From assembly GCA_003526375.1 (NCBI GenBank), contig DPDG01000027.1, forward strand, positions 124,001 through 188,000: 64,000 bases of DNA. The letters run 5' to 3'. Shown here in pieces: positions 17,630 through 26,106 of the stretch (position 1 is its first letter; each line of letters begins with the position of its first letter). A program made the position numbers and the translations under genes. A model generated the notes under the pieces. It was not told the origin of the DNA. It worked only from the letters and a program-made list of their open reading frames with translations, and searched no databases. The stretch comes from Lentisphaeria bacterium (GTDB lineage Bacteria; Verrucomicrobiota; Lentisphaeria; Victivallales; UBA1829).

Positions 17630-18286
17630 TCACCGTCCGGCGTCCTGCAATTCCCGGCGGATCGCCAGGACAGCTTCCACCACTTCCGCCGCATTCTTCG
17701 TGATCTGTGCCCAGTCCTTTGCGGCAACCAGCTCCGGAGACGCGATCCAGGGAGCGCTCACGGCAACAACCTCTTTCCTGACAAGGTAGCTTTTCATATT
17801 TTCGAGCGTAATCCCGCCTTTGGCGAAAAACTCAATCCCGAGATGGTGGAACGGCTCGCAAATCGCTTTCAGAACTTCCGCACCGCCGCTCTGTTCTGCG
17901 GGGAAAAACTGAAACTCCGTAATTCCGCTGAGCATTGCCGTCTGAATATTCGAAGCGGTGCAGACGCCGGGAGCGAATACGATCCGCCGCTTGCTTGCCT
18001 CTTTGATCATTTCCGGTTCCGTACCGGGGGAAAATGCAAAACGCGCGCTGGAATCAATCGCCCTGACAAGCTGATCTTTGTTCAGAATGTTTCCCGCGCC
18101 GATAATGAAATCAGGCATCTCCTTTGCAATCCTGCGGATCGCCCGGCTGTGTGCGAAAGAACGGAATACAAGTTCCATGATGGGAAGCCCCCCCGCAACC
18201 AGCGCCTGCGCCGTCAGAAGTGCGTCTTCCTCCGTTTCCGCTTTCACAAAAGGAACGACCCCGAAATCTCTTAAATTGCTGAACAT
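17630..18286 (-). CDS. KDPG/KHG-aldolase-like protein lacking the Schiff-base lysine
   Basis: A 218-residue (beta/alpha)8 protein that aligns with E. coli Eda at a constant offset of 7. E45 corresponds to E38 (MELVFRS) and R49 to R42, but T73 is N66 (IGAGNIL) and the Schiff-base lysine K133 is Q126 (EFQFFPAE, codon CAG). Eda splits 2-keto-3-deoxy-6-phosphogluconate into pyruvate and glyceraldehyde-3-phosphate through that lysine, so this protein is unlikely to do the standard reaction unless another lysine, such as the one in FFAKGGI, takes over. It heads the minus-strand run to lpdA and is divergent from purD across 142 AT-rich bases. Confidence 0.8.
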   Translation of the reverse strand: MFSNLRDFGVVPFVKAETEEDALLTAQALVAGGLPIMELVFRSFAHSRAIRRIAKEMPDFIIGAGNILNKDQLVRAIDSSARFAFSPGTEPEMIKEASKRRIVFAPGVCTASNIQTAMLSGITEFQFFPAEQSGGAEVLKAICEPFHHLGIEFFAKGGITLENMKSYLVRKEVVAVSAPWIASPELVAAKDWAQITKNAAEVVEAVLAIRRELQDAGR

Positions 18287-18428
18287 TGATAAATCCTTGC
18301 AAAATATAATGGATATTTTAAAATTATGGCGTAAATTACCATTTATCTTTATAAGATGATACTCAAATGCGCAGGAAACAAGTCATATTCAGTATAAATT
18401 TTAATTTTTTTTACAACAAGGAGGTAAT

Positions 18429-19706
18429 ATGAACGTCATGGTTCTGGGCGGCGGCGGACGCGAACACGCAATTTGCCGGGGATTGAAACGCAGTCCCGAG
18501 GTCACAAAACTTTATTGCAGTCCCGGAAATCCGGGAATTGCGCAGATTGCGGAATGTGTGGCATTGCCCGCCGGCGATATTCAGGCGGTCGCGGATTTTG
18601 CGGCGGAACATCAGATCGATCTCGTAGTCGTCGGTCCTGAACTCCCCCTCTGTCAGGGTGTCGCGGATGCCGTCCGTGCCGCGGGCATTCCCGTATTCGG
18701 TCCCTCAAAAGATGCCGCCCGGCTGGAGGGCAGCAAGGATTTCTCCAAGAAGTTCATGGTCAAATACGGCATTCCGACCGCCGCTTATGCCAGTTTTACT
18801 GACAAGGAAAGCGCTCTGGAATATGTTCGCAAAGAATATGACGCAGGGCGTGGCGTCGTTGTCAAAGCGGATGGACTCGCCGCCGGAAAAGGCGTCATTG
18901 TCGCCGCCTGCCGGAAAGACGCGGAGGATGCGGTCGAGGAGTGCTTCGGCGGAACGTTCGGGACAGCGGGAAGTGTCGTCGTCATCGAAGAACTTCTGAT
19001 CGGCGAGGAAGCGTCGATTCTCGCGCTGGCCGATGGCAAAACGGTAATTCCGCTGGTTTCTTCGCAAGATCACAAACGTCTCCTGGACGATGACAAGGGG
19101 CCCAATACGGGCGGAATGGGCGCTTACTCCCCTGCCCCTGTCGTCACGGATGCGCTGATGAAAGAGATTGATGAAAAAGTGCTTCAACGTTTTCTGAAAG
19201 GCGTCCGGGAGGAAAAACTTGACTACCGCGGCATTATCTACGCAGGAATCATGGTTACGAAAGACGGTCCGAAGGTGCTTGAGTTCAATGTCCGTTTCGG
19301 CGATCCTGAAACCGAGGCGATTCTTCCCAGACTCGAAAGCAGTCTTGCCGATGTTCTCATGAAAACCGCGCAAGGCAGAGTTTCCGAAATCAATATGAAA
19401 TGGAGCGAAAAGCCTTCCGTCTGTATCGTAATGGCTTCCGAAGGGTATCCCGGAACGCTCAGAAAGGGATTTGAAATCACCGGAATTGAAGATGCGGAAA
19501 AAGACGGCGCGATTGTGTTCCATGCGGGTACAAGCGTCAGGGACGGAAAAATCGTCAATTCCGGCGGACGCGTTCTTGTCGTGACGGCAGACGGCGAGCA
19601 GGTGACGGATGCCATTGCAAAAGCTTATGAAGCGGTTGCGAAAATTCACTGGACGGGAGTTCAATACCGTCATGACATTGCCAAAAGAGCCGTAAACAGA
19701 AAATAA
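18429..19706 (+). CDS. purD: Phosphoribosylamine-glycine ligase
   Basis: A 425-residue ATP-grasp enzyme of purine synthesis that joins glycine to phosphoribosylamine to give GAR. Visible motifs are the N-terminal LGGGGREHA, the GPELPL segment, the ATP-grasp glycine loop VVKADGLAAGKGV, GPNTGGMGAYSP, and the metal-binding LEFNVRFGDPETE. Length is normal for the family. A strong AAGGAGG lies 5 bases before the ATG. It is a single gene on its strand, divergent from the aldolase-like gene, with a terminated lipoprotein gene after it. Confidence 0.97.
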   Translation: MNVMVLGGGGREHAICRGLKRSPEVTKLYCSPGNPGIAQIAECVALPAGDIQAVADFAAEHQIDLVVVGPELPLCQGVADAVRAAGIPVFGPSKDAARLEGSKDFSKKFMVKYGIPTAAYASFTDKESALEYVRKEYDAGRGVVVKADGLAAGKGVIVAACRKDAEDAVEECFGGTFGTAGSVVVIEELLIGEEASILALADGKTVIPLVSSQDHKRLLDDDKGPNTGGMGAYSPAPVVTDALMKEIDEKVLQRFLKGVREEKLDYRGIIYAGIMVTKDGPKVLEFNVRFGDPETEAILPRLESSLADVLMKTAQGRVSEINMKWSEKPSVCIVMASEGYPGTLRKGFEITGIEDAEKDGAIVFHAGTSVRDGKIVNSGGRVLVVTADGEQVTDAIAKAYEAVAKIHWTGVQYRHDIAKRAVNRK

Positions 19707-19730
19707 CGGGGTGTTTTTAAAGAAAGTCCC

Positions 19731-19757
19731 TTGCATGTTTGCCGATGAGGATATAAT
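19731..19757 (+). promoter_or_regulatory. Sigma70 promoter of the small lipoprotein gene
   Basis: TTGCAT (19731-19736) and a perfect TATAAT (19752-19757) are 15 bp apart, about 40 bp before the lipoprotein start codon. Shifting the -35 by one base gives a 16-bp spacer. Confidence 0.6.
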
Positions 19758-19797
19758 TTATGCGTGCAAGCCAAAAAATAACAAAAGGAGTTTTATT

Positions 19798-20196
19798 ATG
19801 CTGAGAAAAATCATGATTGCCGCGGTAGCCGCAGTTGTCGCACTGTCATTCACAGCCTGCTCTTCCCTTCAGGTTGCAACGACACTGAACAATGAAAAAA
19901 TCACAACCGCTGAGAATGCCACCAGCCTTGCACATATCAACGGAGAAATCTGGGGCATCTACCTGTTCAGCATTCCGCTGTTCACCGGAAGCAGCACACA
20001 GCCGGGAAGATGCGCAATCTTTACCGATACGGTTCAGGTTGACAACGCCGTCTCCATGGTGACGAAAAAGGCTCTCAACGATTTCGAAGCAACCACAGTG
20101 ACGGATCTGACTTCCGAGAGATCCAGCACATGGCTGCTCCCGTTCCTTGTGATCTGGTATAACAGTGTGCAGGTCAGCGGCAACGCGATCCGCTGA
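19798..20196 (+). CDS. Small lipoprotein of unknown function
   Basis: The start at 19798 is chosen because AAAAGGAG lies 7 bases upstream and the product then opens with a clean lipoprotein signal (MLRKIMIAAVAAVVALSF, lipobox FTAC, Cys21). The 132-residue product has a hydrophobic stretch (GEIWGIYLFSIPLFTGS) and a second one near the end (STWLLPFLVIWYN). I do not recognise the family. It has its own promoter and a strong terminator, so it is a monocistronic, probably well-expressed envelope lipoprotein. Confidence 0.75.
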   Translation: MLRKIMIAAVAAVVALSFTACSSLQVATTLNNEKITTAENATSLAHINGEIWGIYLFSIPLFTGSSTQPGRCAIFTDTVQVDNAVSMVTKKALNDFEATTVTDLTSERSSTWLLPFLVIWYNSVQVSGNAIR

Positions 20197-20214
20197 TTGT
20201 TTTGAATTTTTCAG

Positions 20215-20246
20215 GGAGCCCTCTGAACAAGTCGGCTCCTTTTTTT
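20215..20246 (+). terminator. Rho-independent terminator of the lipoprotein gene
   Basis: GGAGCC (20215-20220) pairs with GGCTCC (20234-20239), followed by a run of eight T residues. Confidence 0.85.
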
Positions 20247-20288
20247 GTCATTTCACGCGGAAGGTTTCCGTCAGATCAGGTTTGAGTT

Positions 20289-20756
20289 ATGGTTTCAAAA
20301 GAGATAAAAGCCAGATATTCTTGTAAGAGAAAAAGCGATTTCATGACGTATTTCGCAATTTATTTCTTTCTTCTTGTGGTGGTTTTTGAACTTTACCTGA
20401 TCGTCTGGATGCCGATCCAGTTGAAAAAAGAGGATGTTCTCCAGAAACATGTCGCAAAGGAAAATCTTGTGACATTGGTGGATACTCTCAGGAATGAGGC
20501 CGGTAAAATCGGCGGAGGAAACTCGTTGAATAATGGAGAAATTGAACTGACAAGAAAGGTTCTTGATCTCTATGCATTGTATATCAGGGAATATCAGGAT
20601 GCTTTGGAGCTTTCCCAGATCCTTGATCTTTACAAAATGCTCAACCGCTATCAGGCGGTGATTGAACAGTGGAAAATAAAGCAGTTTTCCTTTCAGAAGG
20701 AAGCTGTTAATCTTCCCGCGGCATATCAGTATCTGGAAAAGAAAAATCATCTTTGA
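20289..20756 (+). CDS. Hypothetical protein with one membrane helix and a helical C-terminal part
   Basis: A 155-residue protein with a basic N-terminus, one transmembrane helix (about residues 22-42, YFAIYFFLLVVVFELYLIVW) and a hydrophilic, coiled-coil-prone remainder. The N-terminus is probably cytoplasmic and the helical part extracytoplasmic. No recognisable family. It lies in a GC-poorer stretch with a plausible start but no strong ribosome-binding site. It is followed by an exonuclease gene after an 105-bp gap. Confidence 0.6.
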   Translation: MVSKEIKARYSCKRKSDFMTYFAIYFFLLVVVFELYLIVWMPIQLKKEDVLQKHVAKENLVTLVDTLRNEAGKIGGGNSLNNGEIELTRKVLDLYALYIREYQDALELSQILDLYKMLNRYQAVIEQWKIKQFSFQKEAVNLPAAYQYLEKKNHL

Positions 20757-20861
20757 TCTGACGGTTCGTCATATTTCAGTCAGATTTAATTTTAACTCAA
20801 AATATGACGAAAGTATTCCTTTTGACGACGATAATTTCGATAAATGACGGAGAGCAATATT

Positions 20862-21677
20862 ATGATGGAACTGATTAAGGAACGTCCGCTCGTATTTTTC
20901 GATCTGGAAGCGACAGGCGTTAATATACTGAATGACAGAATCGTGGAAATTTCTGTCGTCAAAATTTTTCCGGACGGCAGACGTGAAGTGAAAACCCGCA
21001 GGATCAATCCGGAAATGCATATTCCGGAAGAAGCGTCCGCCATTCACGGCATTTACGACAAGGATGTGGCAAATGAACCGACATTCCGCGCAATTTCCAA
21101 GAATTTCTTCATCTATCTGGAGGACTGCGATCTGGGAGGATACAATATCACCAAGTTCGACATCCCCATGCTGACACGGGAGTTTTCAAGAGCCGGGCTC
21201 ACTTTCACCACGGCAAACCGCAGAATCATTGATGCCTACAATATTTTCTGCCGCATGGAGCCGAGAAATCTTTCCGCCGCATACAAATTCTTCTGCGGCA
21301 AGGATATGAAAGATGCACACAGTGCCGAGGCGGATACTCTTGCAACGGTGGAAATCTTTGAAGGTGAAATCAAGCGTTATTCACAGATGGCCAGGGAAGA
21401 CTATCCCGAAGACATTGAAAAATGGCCTGAAACACTGGACGAATTTCACACATTCTGTAATCAGAGAATGATCGACAGCATTGACCCTGACGGGCGTTTC
21501 AAATGGAAAAACGGTGAAGCGGTGGTCGCATTTGGAAAGAATGCGGGCACTTCCCTGCGCCGTATCGCGATTGACAATCCCGACTTCCTGCGCTGGATCT
21601 TGAGGTCGGATTTCAGTGTCGAAGTGAAAAATATCGCTTCCGACGCATTGAAAGGCATTTTTCCAGAGAAAGTGTAG
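20862..21677 (+). CDS. DEDDh 3'-5' exonuclease (DnaQ/exonuclease X-like)
   Basis: The start is set at 20862 because GGAGAG lies 7 bases upstream; a weaker ATG exists at 20844. The 271-residue protein has the three exonuclease motifs: ExoI FFDLEATGVN (D and E ligands), ExoII NITKFDIPML (D), and ExoIII HSAEADTLAT (His and Asp of the DEDDh type). The C-terminal segment (VAFGKNAGTSLRRIA, then DFLRWIL) resembles the domain following the nuclease in exodeoxyribonuclease X-type proteins. Its likely role is 3'-5' trimming of DNA or RNA in repair. Its stop overlaps the GTG start of the next gene by one base. Confidence 0.85.
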   Translation: MMELIKERPLVFFDLEATGVNILNDRIVEISVVKIFPDGRREVKTRRINPEMHIPEEASAIHGIYDKDVANEPTFRAISKNFFIYLEDCDLGGYNITKFDIPMLTREFSRAGLTFTTANRRIIDAYNIFCRMEPRNLSAAYKFFCGKDMKDAHSAEADTLATVEIFEGEIKRYSQMAREDYPEDIEKWPETLDEFHTFCNQRMIDSIDPDGRFKWKNGEAVVAFGKNAGTSLRRIAIDNPDFLRWILRSDFSVEVKNIASDALKGIFPEKV

Positions 21678-22516
21678 TGGATTACCGCACTATGGATCAT
21701 GATTATAAACACTTGTTGAGCCTGCTGGACGACGAGAATGAGCAGTCTGCCTCTCTCGCCATGGCGGAGCTGCTTGCACGCGATCAGAAGACTCTTGAAC
21801 CGGTGCTCCGCAAATTGCAGGAGAGTTCCGATCCGCGTCTCCGTCGCCGGATTCACCAGCTCCAGTCCACAATCACGCTGCGGAGAAGGCGCAAAAGCCT
21901 TACACGCAATCTGTCTGAACGCAGCATTGATCTGCTGGAAGGGCTGATTCAAATTCATCTGCTCTGGTATGACAACGATGCTTACGACACGGTGAAGAAG
22001 CAATGGGAAACTCTTGTGGAGGAATCCGGGAAATACCATCCCGAGACGCTGGAACAACTCGCTTATTTCATGCGCAAACATTCCTTTGTGTGTTCACACA
22101 GAGACGAAATGGAATCGGAATTTCTCTGCCTCGGAACGATTCTCGATGAAAATACCGGAGCGGATTTCATGCTTTGCGCGATTGCGTGCCTGCTTGCCGC
22201 AAGATGGGGATTGCGTGTTTTCATAACGCAGTCTGCGGAAACGGATTTTATCCTTGTCGATGAATTCGGCAATATTCTGGTTCCGGTCAATGACTGGGAT
22301 TACATTCCATTCGACGGCAAACAGTATGCGTTTGAATTCTGGAATACGCAGATGCTCCTGCGCTACGCCACCGCCCTGCTGTTCACATGTGCCACGAATT
22401 CAGACAGTTTTCGTTACGTGTATACGATCGGCAGCTGTCTCTCCGGCGATGTCAGCTCAGATAATCTGGATTTCCTGCCCTACCCTTACGGAACAGATCA
22501 GAAGATCGAACCATAG
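21677..22516 (+). CDS. SirB1/transglutaminase-like family protein
   Basis: A 279-residue protein that probably starts at GTG 21677, overlapping the exonuclease stop; ATG at 21692 is an alternative. The N-terminal ~70 residues are HEAT-repeat-like. The middle (ETLEQLAYFMRKHSF, then GADFMLCAIACLLAARWGLRV) follows the SirB1 N-terminal pattern, a transglutaminase-like fold with a Cys just before a helix, and VDEFGNILVPVND fits the strand carrying the later catalytic residue. Function unknown; catalytic competence is not clear. Translationally coupled to the exonuclease. Confidence 0.6.
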   Translation: MDYRTMDHDYKHLLSLLDDENEQSASLAMAELLARDQKTLEPVLRKLQESSDPRLRRRIHQLQSTITLRRRRKSLTRNLSERSIDLLEGLIQIHLLWYDNDAYDTVKKQWETLVEESGKYHPETLEQLAYFMRKHSFVCSHRDEMESEFLCLGTILDENTGADFMLCAIACLLAARWGLRVFITQSAETDFILVDEFGNILVPVNDWDYIPFDGKQYAFEFWNTQMLLRYATALLFTCATNSDSFRYVYTIGSCLSGDVSSDNLDFLPYPYGTDQKIEP

Positions 22517-22518
22517 AA

Positions 22519-22535
22519 ATGCAGTATATCTGCAT
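22519..22535. repeat. Perfect hairpin ATGCAG-TATAT-CTGCAT
   Basis: A short perfect inverted repeat (6-bp arms, 5-nt loop) directly after the stop of the SirB1-like gene. It has no T run, so it may stabilise the transcript end rather than terminate. Confidence 0.4.
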
Positions 22536-22640
22536 AAATAATCCGGTTTTCTTCAAAGCCGCTGCAACTTTCCCTGCAAAGAATTGACTTGAACGCAAAG
22601 GACTTGGAGGAAAAGAACGGAACATTCCATTGAAGAATTG

Positions 22641-22675
22641 AATGCGGACTGATTCGTAATAAACCGGACCGCATT
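22641..22675. terminator. Possible bidirectional terminator between convergent genes
   Basis: AATGCGG (22641-22647) and CCGCATT (22669-22675) form a 7-bp stem with a 21-nt loop between the ends of the SirB1-like gene and dsbD. T-rich sequence follows on both sides but no clean run. Confidence 0.4.
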
Positions 22676-22683
22676 TCAAAATC

Positions 22684-24261
22684 TCATTTTCCTCTGGCTA
22701 TCACGTAAGTCGGAAGACCGGAAACATCGAATTTTTTCAGGACTTTTTTGATATCCGCATTCGCCATATCCGTGGCGTCGAACTCGACGACGATAAAGTT
22801 TTTGAGTTCATTCTGAACCGCCGGGTCCTTGAATGTCGTTTTTTCCATCGCTTTGCAGTTTTTACACCACTCCGCACGGAAATCAATGAAGACAAGACGT
22901 TTCGTCTTCGCAGATTCTTTCAACGCACTGACCAGAGAATCCATGCTCTTTTCAATATTTTTATGGCTCTCCGCGAGAGAAGTGTAAATCACGATACCGG
23001 TATATGCATAGTAGAGTCCGACGATAATGATTACAACGCCGAATACATATTTTACATATTTCATCCAGACCCCCGGCTTCGGCATGATCGAAAAACCCGC
23101 CGCCGCAACCGGCCATGGAAGTCCCATTCCAATGCCGAGCACGAACGGAAGAATCAAACCGATATGTTCACCGGAATTATACATTTTTGACGCTTGAAGC
23201 AATGCCGCAACCACCACCGGCGCAACGCATGCGCCGGCAAGAAGCGCCGCAATGACTCCCATGACGAAAATACCGATGATTTTCGCACCGGACGGCATTT
23301 TGAAATTAGAACCGTAACGCGAAAAATCAATCATGAAAACATCAAACAAAGAGAGTCCCAGCAATACAAAAATCACTGCGACAACCGCATTGAACCACCA
23401 CGTGGAATCAATGACGCCGAAACTCGATCCTGTCAATACGACGAACAGCCCCAGAACTCCATAGGCAAGCGCAATTCCGAGACCGTAAACCAATCCTTTG
23501 GACATACTTGCAAGACGGTGTTCCTTCCCGGCGTCCGCTCCGATAATCGCAAGGTTGATCGGAATCATCGGCAGTACACATGGCGTCAGATTCAGGGCAA
23601 TGCCGCCGATGAATGTTAAAATCAGGATCAGCAGGAAACTCTTATCGGCAAAACTCAGGAACATTTCGCTTTTTTCACCCTTGAGAAAAGGCAGAAACAT
23701 ATCACTTGCCATATAACCGGATTCAGTGCGGACAATCTCAAAGGCGGGAATTTCCGAATTTGAATCCGCAGGCCCGCTTGCAATCTCCGCTTCTTTCTCT
23801 TTCAGCAGGGGAACCGGGCTTTTGGTCAACTCAAGTTTTGAAAATGTATATTCCCTGCTTTCAGGAAAGAAACAGACAGGTTCGGAATCCTTTGTCGCTT
23901 CGGAACATCCCTGCCATGCAAGTTTGAGTTCAAGAGGAAATTTCTGTCTGTCAATCGCAAAGACCCATTGAAAATCGGATCTGCCGCGGTAAACATTATT
24001 TTTCCCGAACACTTTGTCTTCGTAAGAGATGCTTGCAGGCTTCCTGACCGGTTTCAACTCCACCCCATTGGAAAACAAGGTCACTTTCGTAGTATTTTCA
24101 TACAGATGAAATCCTTTTTCCACGGAAACCGTAACGGCGAACTCGGATTCGTTCATCGTGCAGGACCATTTGAATGCGTCTTCCGGATTCATGCCTGAAA
24201 GATTCAAACAAAACAAAACCGCCAGATACAAAAAAACAGATATCTTCTGAATGATTTTCAT
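22684..24261 (-). CDS. dsbD: Thiol:disulfide interchange protein DsbD
   Basis: A 525-residue inner-membrane electron-transfer protein. It has a signal peptide, an N-terminal DsbD-alpha-like domain (to about 170), eight predicted membrane helices with the two conserved cysteines (TPCVLPMIPIN and AGACVAPVV), and a C-terminal thioredoxin-like domain with WCKNCK followed by the cis-proline segment GLPTY. DsbD passes electrons from cytoplasmic thioredoxin to periplasmic thiol partners. The C-terminus ends soon after GLPTYVIARGK, shorter than in E. coli DsbD, so the last strands of the thioredoxin domain are missing or reduced. The gene appears to stand alone. Confidence 0.9.
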   Translation of the reverse strand: MKIIQKISVFLYLAVLFCLNLSGMNPEDAFKWSCTMNESEFAVTVSVEKGFHLYENTTKVTLFSNGVELKPVRKPASISYEDKVFGKNNVYRGRSDFQWVFAIDRQKFPLELKLAWQGCSEATKDSEPVCFFPESREYTFSKLELTKSPVPLLKEKEAEIASGPADSNSEIPAFEIVRTESGYMASDMFLPFLKGEKSEMFLSFADKSFLLILILTFIGGIALNLTPCVLPMIPINLAIIGADAGKEHRLASMSKGLVYGLGIALAYGVLGLFVVLTGSSFGVIDSTWWFNAVVAVIFVLLGLSLFDVFMIDFSRYGSNFKMPSGAKIIGIFVMGVIAALLAGACVAPVVVAALLQASKMYNSGEHIGLILPFVLGIGMGLPWPVAAAGFSIMPKPGVWMKYVKYVFGVVIIIVGLYYAYTGIVIYTSLAESHKNIEKSMDSLVSALKESAKTKRLVFIDFRAEWCKNCKAMEKTTFKDPAVQNELKNFIVVEFDATDMANADIKKVLKKFDVSGLPTYVIARGK

Positions 24262-24291
24262 CCCGATCTTTCCCCTTGCTGTTAATTATGC

Positions 24292-24341
24292 CTCCGGTGT
24301 CTTCGACCTCATAAGACGGTTCGAAGTTCCGTTCACCGGAG
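24292..24341. repeat. Nested inverted repeats between aminotransferase and dsbD genes
   Basis: An outer perfect 8-bp stem, CTCCGGTG (24292-24299) and CACCGGAG (24334-24341), contains an inner perfect 6-bp stem, CTTCGA (24301-24306) and TCGAAG (24321-24326). It lies immediately after the aminotransferase stop. It could be its transcription terminator or a leader structure of dsbD; there is no T run. Confidence 0.5.
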
Positions 24342-24352
24342 ACATTTCCCCA

Positions 24353-25588
24353 TTATTTCCGTGATTTCTTTTTCTTTCCTGCTTTCAGTTCCTTCAGAAA
24401 TTCCGCGATTTTATCCATTGCTTCTTTGATTCCGTCCATGGAAGTCGCATAGGAGCAACGCACAAATCCTTCTCCGCATTCTCCGAATGCGGTTCCTGGA
24501 ACCACAGCCACTTTCTTTTTCATCAGAAGCTGTGTTGCAAAGTCTCTGGAAGACAACCCGCTCGAAGTGATGTTCGGGAATACATAAAAAGCTCCTTCAG
24601 GCAGGAAACATTTCAAGCCCATTTCATTTAAACGCTTTACAATTACATTACGGCGGTCACGGTAATCCGCTTTCATCGCAAGCATGTCTTTTTTACCGCT
24701 TCTCAAAGCTTCCAGAGCCGCTTCCTGCGCGGTAATCGAGGCGCAGAGCATGGAATACTGATGAATTTTCATCATCGCATCAATAATTTCCGCAGGCCCG
24801 CAGGCGTAACCGAGACGGAATCCGGTCATTGCGAACGCTTTTGAAAAACCATGCAGAAACACGGTGCGTTCCTTCATTCCCGGGAACGTGGCAATTGAAG
24901 GCGTCATTTCACCGTACGTCAATTCCGTATAAATATGGTCGGCAAGCACAATCAGATTGTGACGCACTGCGATCTTCGCAATTTTTTCAGTCTGCTCATA
25001 AGTGAGCGTTGCGCCGGTCGGGTTACACGGAAAGTTCAGCAGAATCGCTTTTGTTTTCGGTGTAATCGCCTTTTCAAGGTCGTCCGGGTCCAATGCAAAA
25101 TCATTTTTTTCATATGTTTTAACCACCACCGGAACACCATGCGCCATACGGATTTCAGGTCCATAGGAAACGTAGCACGGCTCATGATAAATAATCTCGT
25201 CGCCCGGACTCGTAATGGCACGGATTACGAGGTCAAGCGCCTCGCTGACTCCAACCGTCACAATGCACTCATGAACCGGATCATAATCCAGATCATAGTC
25301 GCTGGACATATAGTTGCAGATCGCCTTGCGCAGAGAAAGCAGTCCGAGGTTTGAGGTATAATGCGTCTTTCCGCTCTCCAGTGAATAGATCGCACTTTCG
25401 CGGATGTTCCACGGCGTCACGAAATCCGGTTCGCCGATTCCCAGTGAAATAACGTCATCCATGGAGTTGACGAGTTCAAAAAAATCGCGTATTCCGCTCT
25501 TCGGCAATACGGCGATATGTGGAGCAATCAATGTTTTTTTCTTATTTTTTTCAACTTTGCTGTTATGGCGTGATCTTGAGCCGTTCAT
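24353..25588 (-). CDS. PLP-dependent class I/II aminotransferase
   Basis: A 411-residue fold-type I aminotransferase. Conserved features include LGIGEPDFVTP, the cofactor-binding VTVGVSEALDL, the NPTGA motif, the Asp of VLADHIYTELTYGE, the lysine in HGFSKAFAMTGFRLGY that binds PLP, and the substrate arginine in GFVRCSYA. It belongs to the group with PatA/AlaT-type enzymes; the amino acid substrate cannot be read from sequence. Its start overlaps the end of the Lrp-type regulator gene by 26 bp and is preceded by GGAGGAAGAAG, so the regulator probably controls it. A Lys-rich tail ends the protein. Confidence 0.9.
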   Translation of the reverse strand: MNGSRSRHNSKVEKNKKKTLIAPHIAVLPKSGIRDFFELVNSMDDVISLGIGEPDFVTPWNIRESAIYSLESGKTHYTSNLGLLSLRKAICNYMSSDYDLDYDPVHECIVTVGVSEALDLVIRAITSPGDEIIYHEPCYVSYGPEIRMAHGVPVVVKTYEKNDFALDPDDLEKAITPKTKAILLNFPCNPTGATLTYEQTEKIAKIAVRHNLIVLADHIYTELTYGEMTPSIATFPGMKERTVFLHGFSKAFAMTGFRLGYACGPAEIIDAMMKIHQYSMLCASITAQEAALEALRSGKKDMLAMKADYRDRRNVIVKRLNEMGLKCFLPEGAFYVFPNITSSGLSSRDFATQLLMKKKVAVVPGTAFGECGEGFVRCSYATSMDGIKEAMDKIAEFLKELKAGKKKKSRK

Positions 25589-26063
25589 GATCTTCTTCCT
25601 CCTGCATCAGCTTGCCTGATTCTTTATACTTCTTCAACAGAAAATGGGTCGATGTGGAAAGCACACCGTCGATTGTGGCGAGCCTGCTTGCAACAAACTG
25701 TGCCACGTCATTCAGACTTTCACCCTTGATCTCCAACTGAAGATCGAAATTTCCGCCCGACATCAGATAAAGAGCGGAAACCTGTGAAAACTTACTGAGT
25801 CTACGCGCGATTTTATCAAATCCGCCCTCACGCTCCGGACGGATCTTAACTTCTATGATAGCCTTTACGGCACTTTCAGGCAATTCCGAGTCGTCGAACA
25901 CGGCCCGATAACCGATGATCACATTTTCCGCTTCCAGTCTTCTGATTTCCGCCTGGACCTCTTTCGCCGGAACATCAATTCTTTCGGAGATATCCTTCGC
26001 TGTAAGACGTCCATCCTCGCCGAGAAGCCTGAGAATGTTTCTTCTCATTTCGTTTCTGTTCAT
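25563..26063 (-). CDS. Lrp/AsnC-family transcriptional regulator
   Basis: A 166-residue protein with an N-terminal winged helix-turn-helix (RRNILRLLGEDGRLTAKDIS) and a C-terminal RAM/AsnC effector domain (VKAIIEVKIRPE, then SGGNFDLQLEIKG). Members bind amino acids and assemble as octamers to control amino acid metabolism genes. It is placed directly before, and overlapping, an aminotransferase gene, which is the likely target. An AT-rich 43-bp region upstream separates it from cdsA. Confidence 0.92.
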   Translation of the reverse strand: MNRNEMRRNILRLLGEDGRLTAKDISERIDVPAKEVQAEIRRLEAENVIIGYRAVFDDSELPESAVKAIIEVKIRPEREGGFDKIARRLSKFSQVSALYLMSGGNFDLQLEIKGESLNDVAQFVASRLATIDGVLSTSTHFLLKKYKESGKLMQEEEDHERLKITP

Positions 26064-26106
26064 TTGTATTCTCCGTTATAATACGTTAAAGGATTATAAA
26101 TATGCC

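Noticed and set aside
20844..20861. Upstream ATG for the exonuclease gene
   Set aside because: The ribosome-binding site GGAGAG lies after this ATG, so the start at 20862 fits better.
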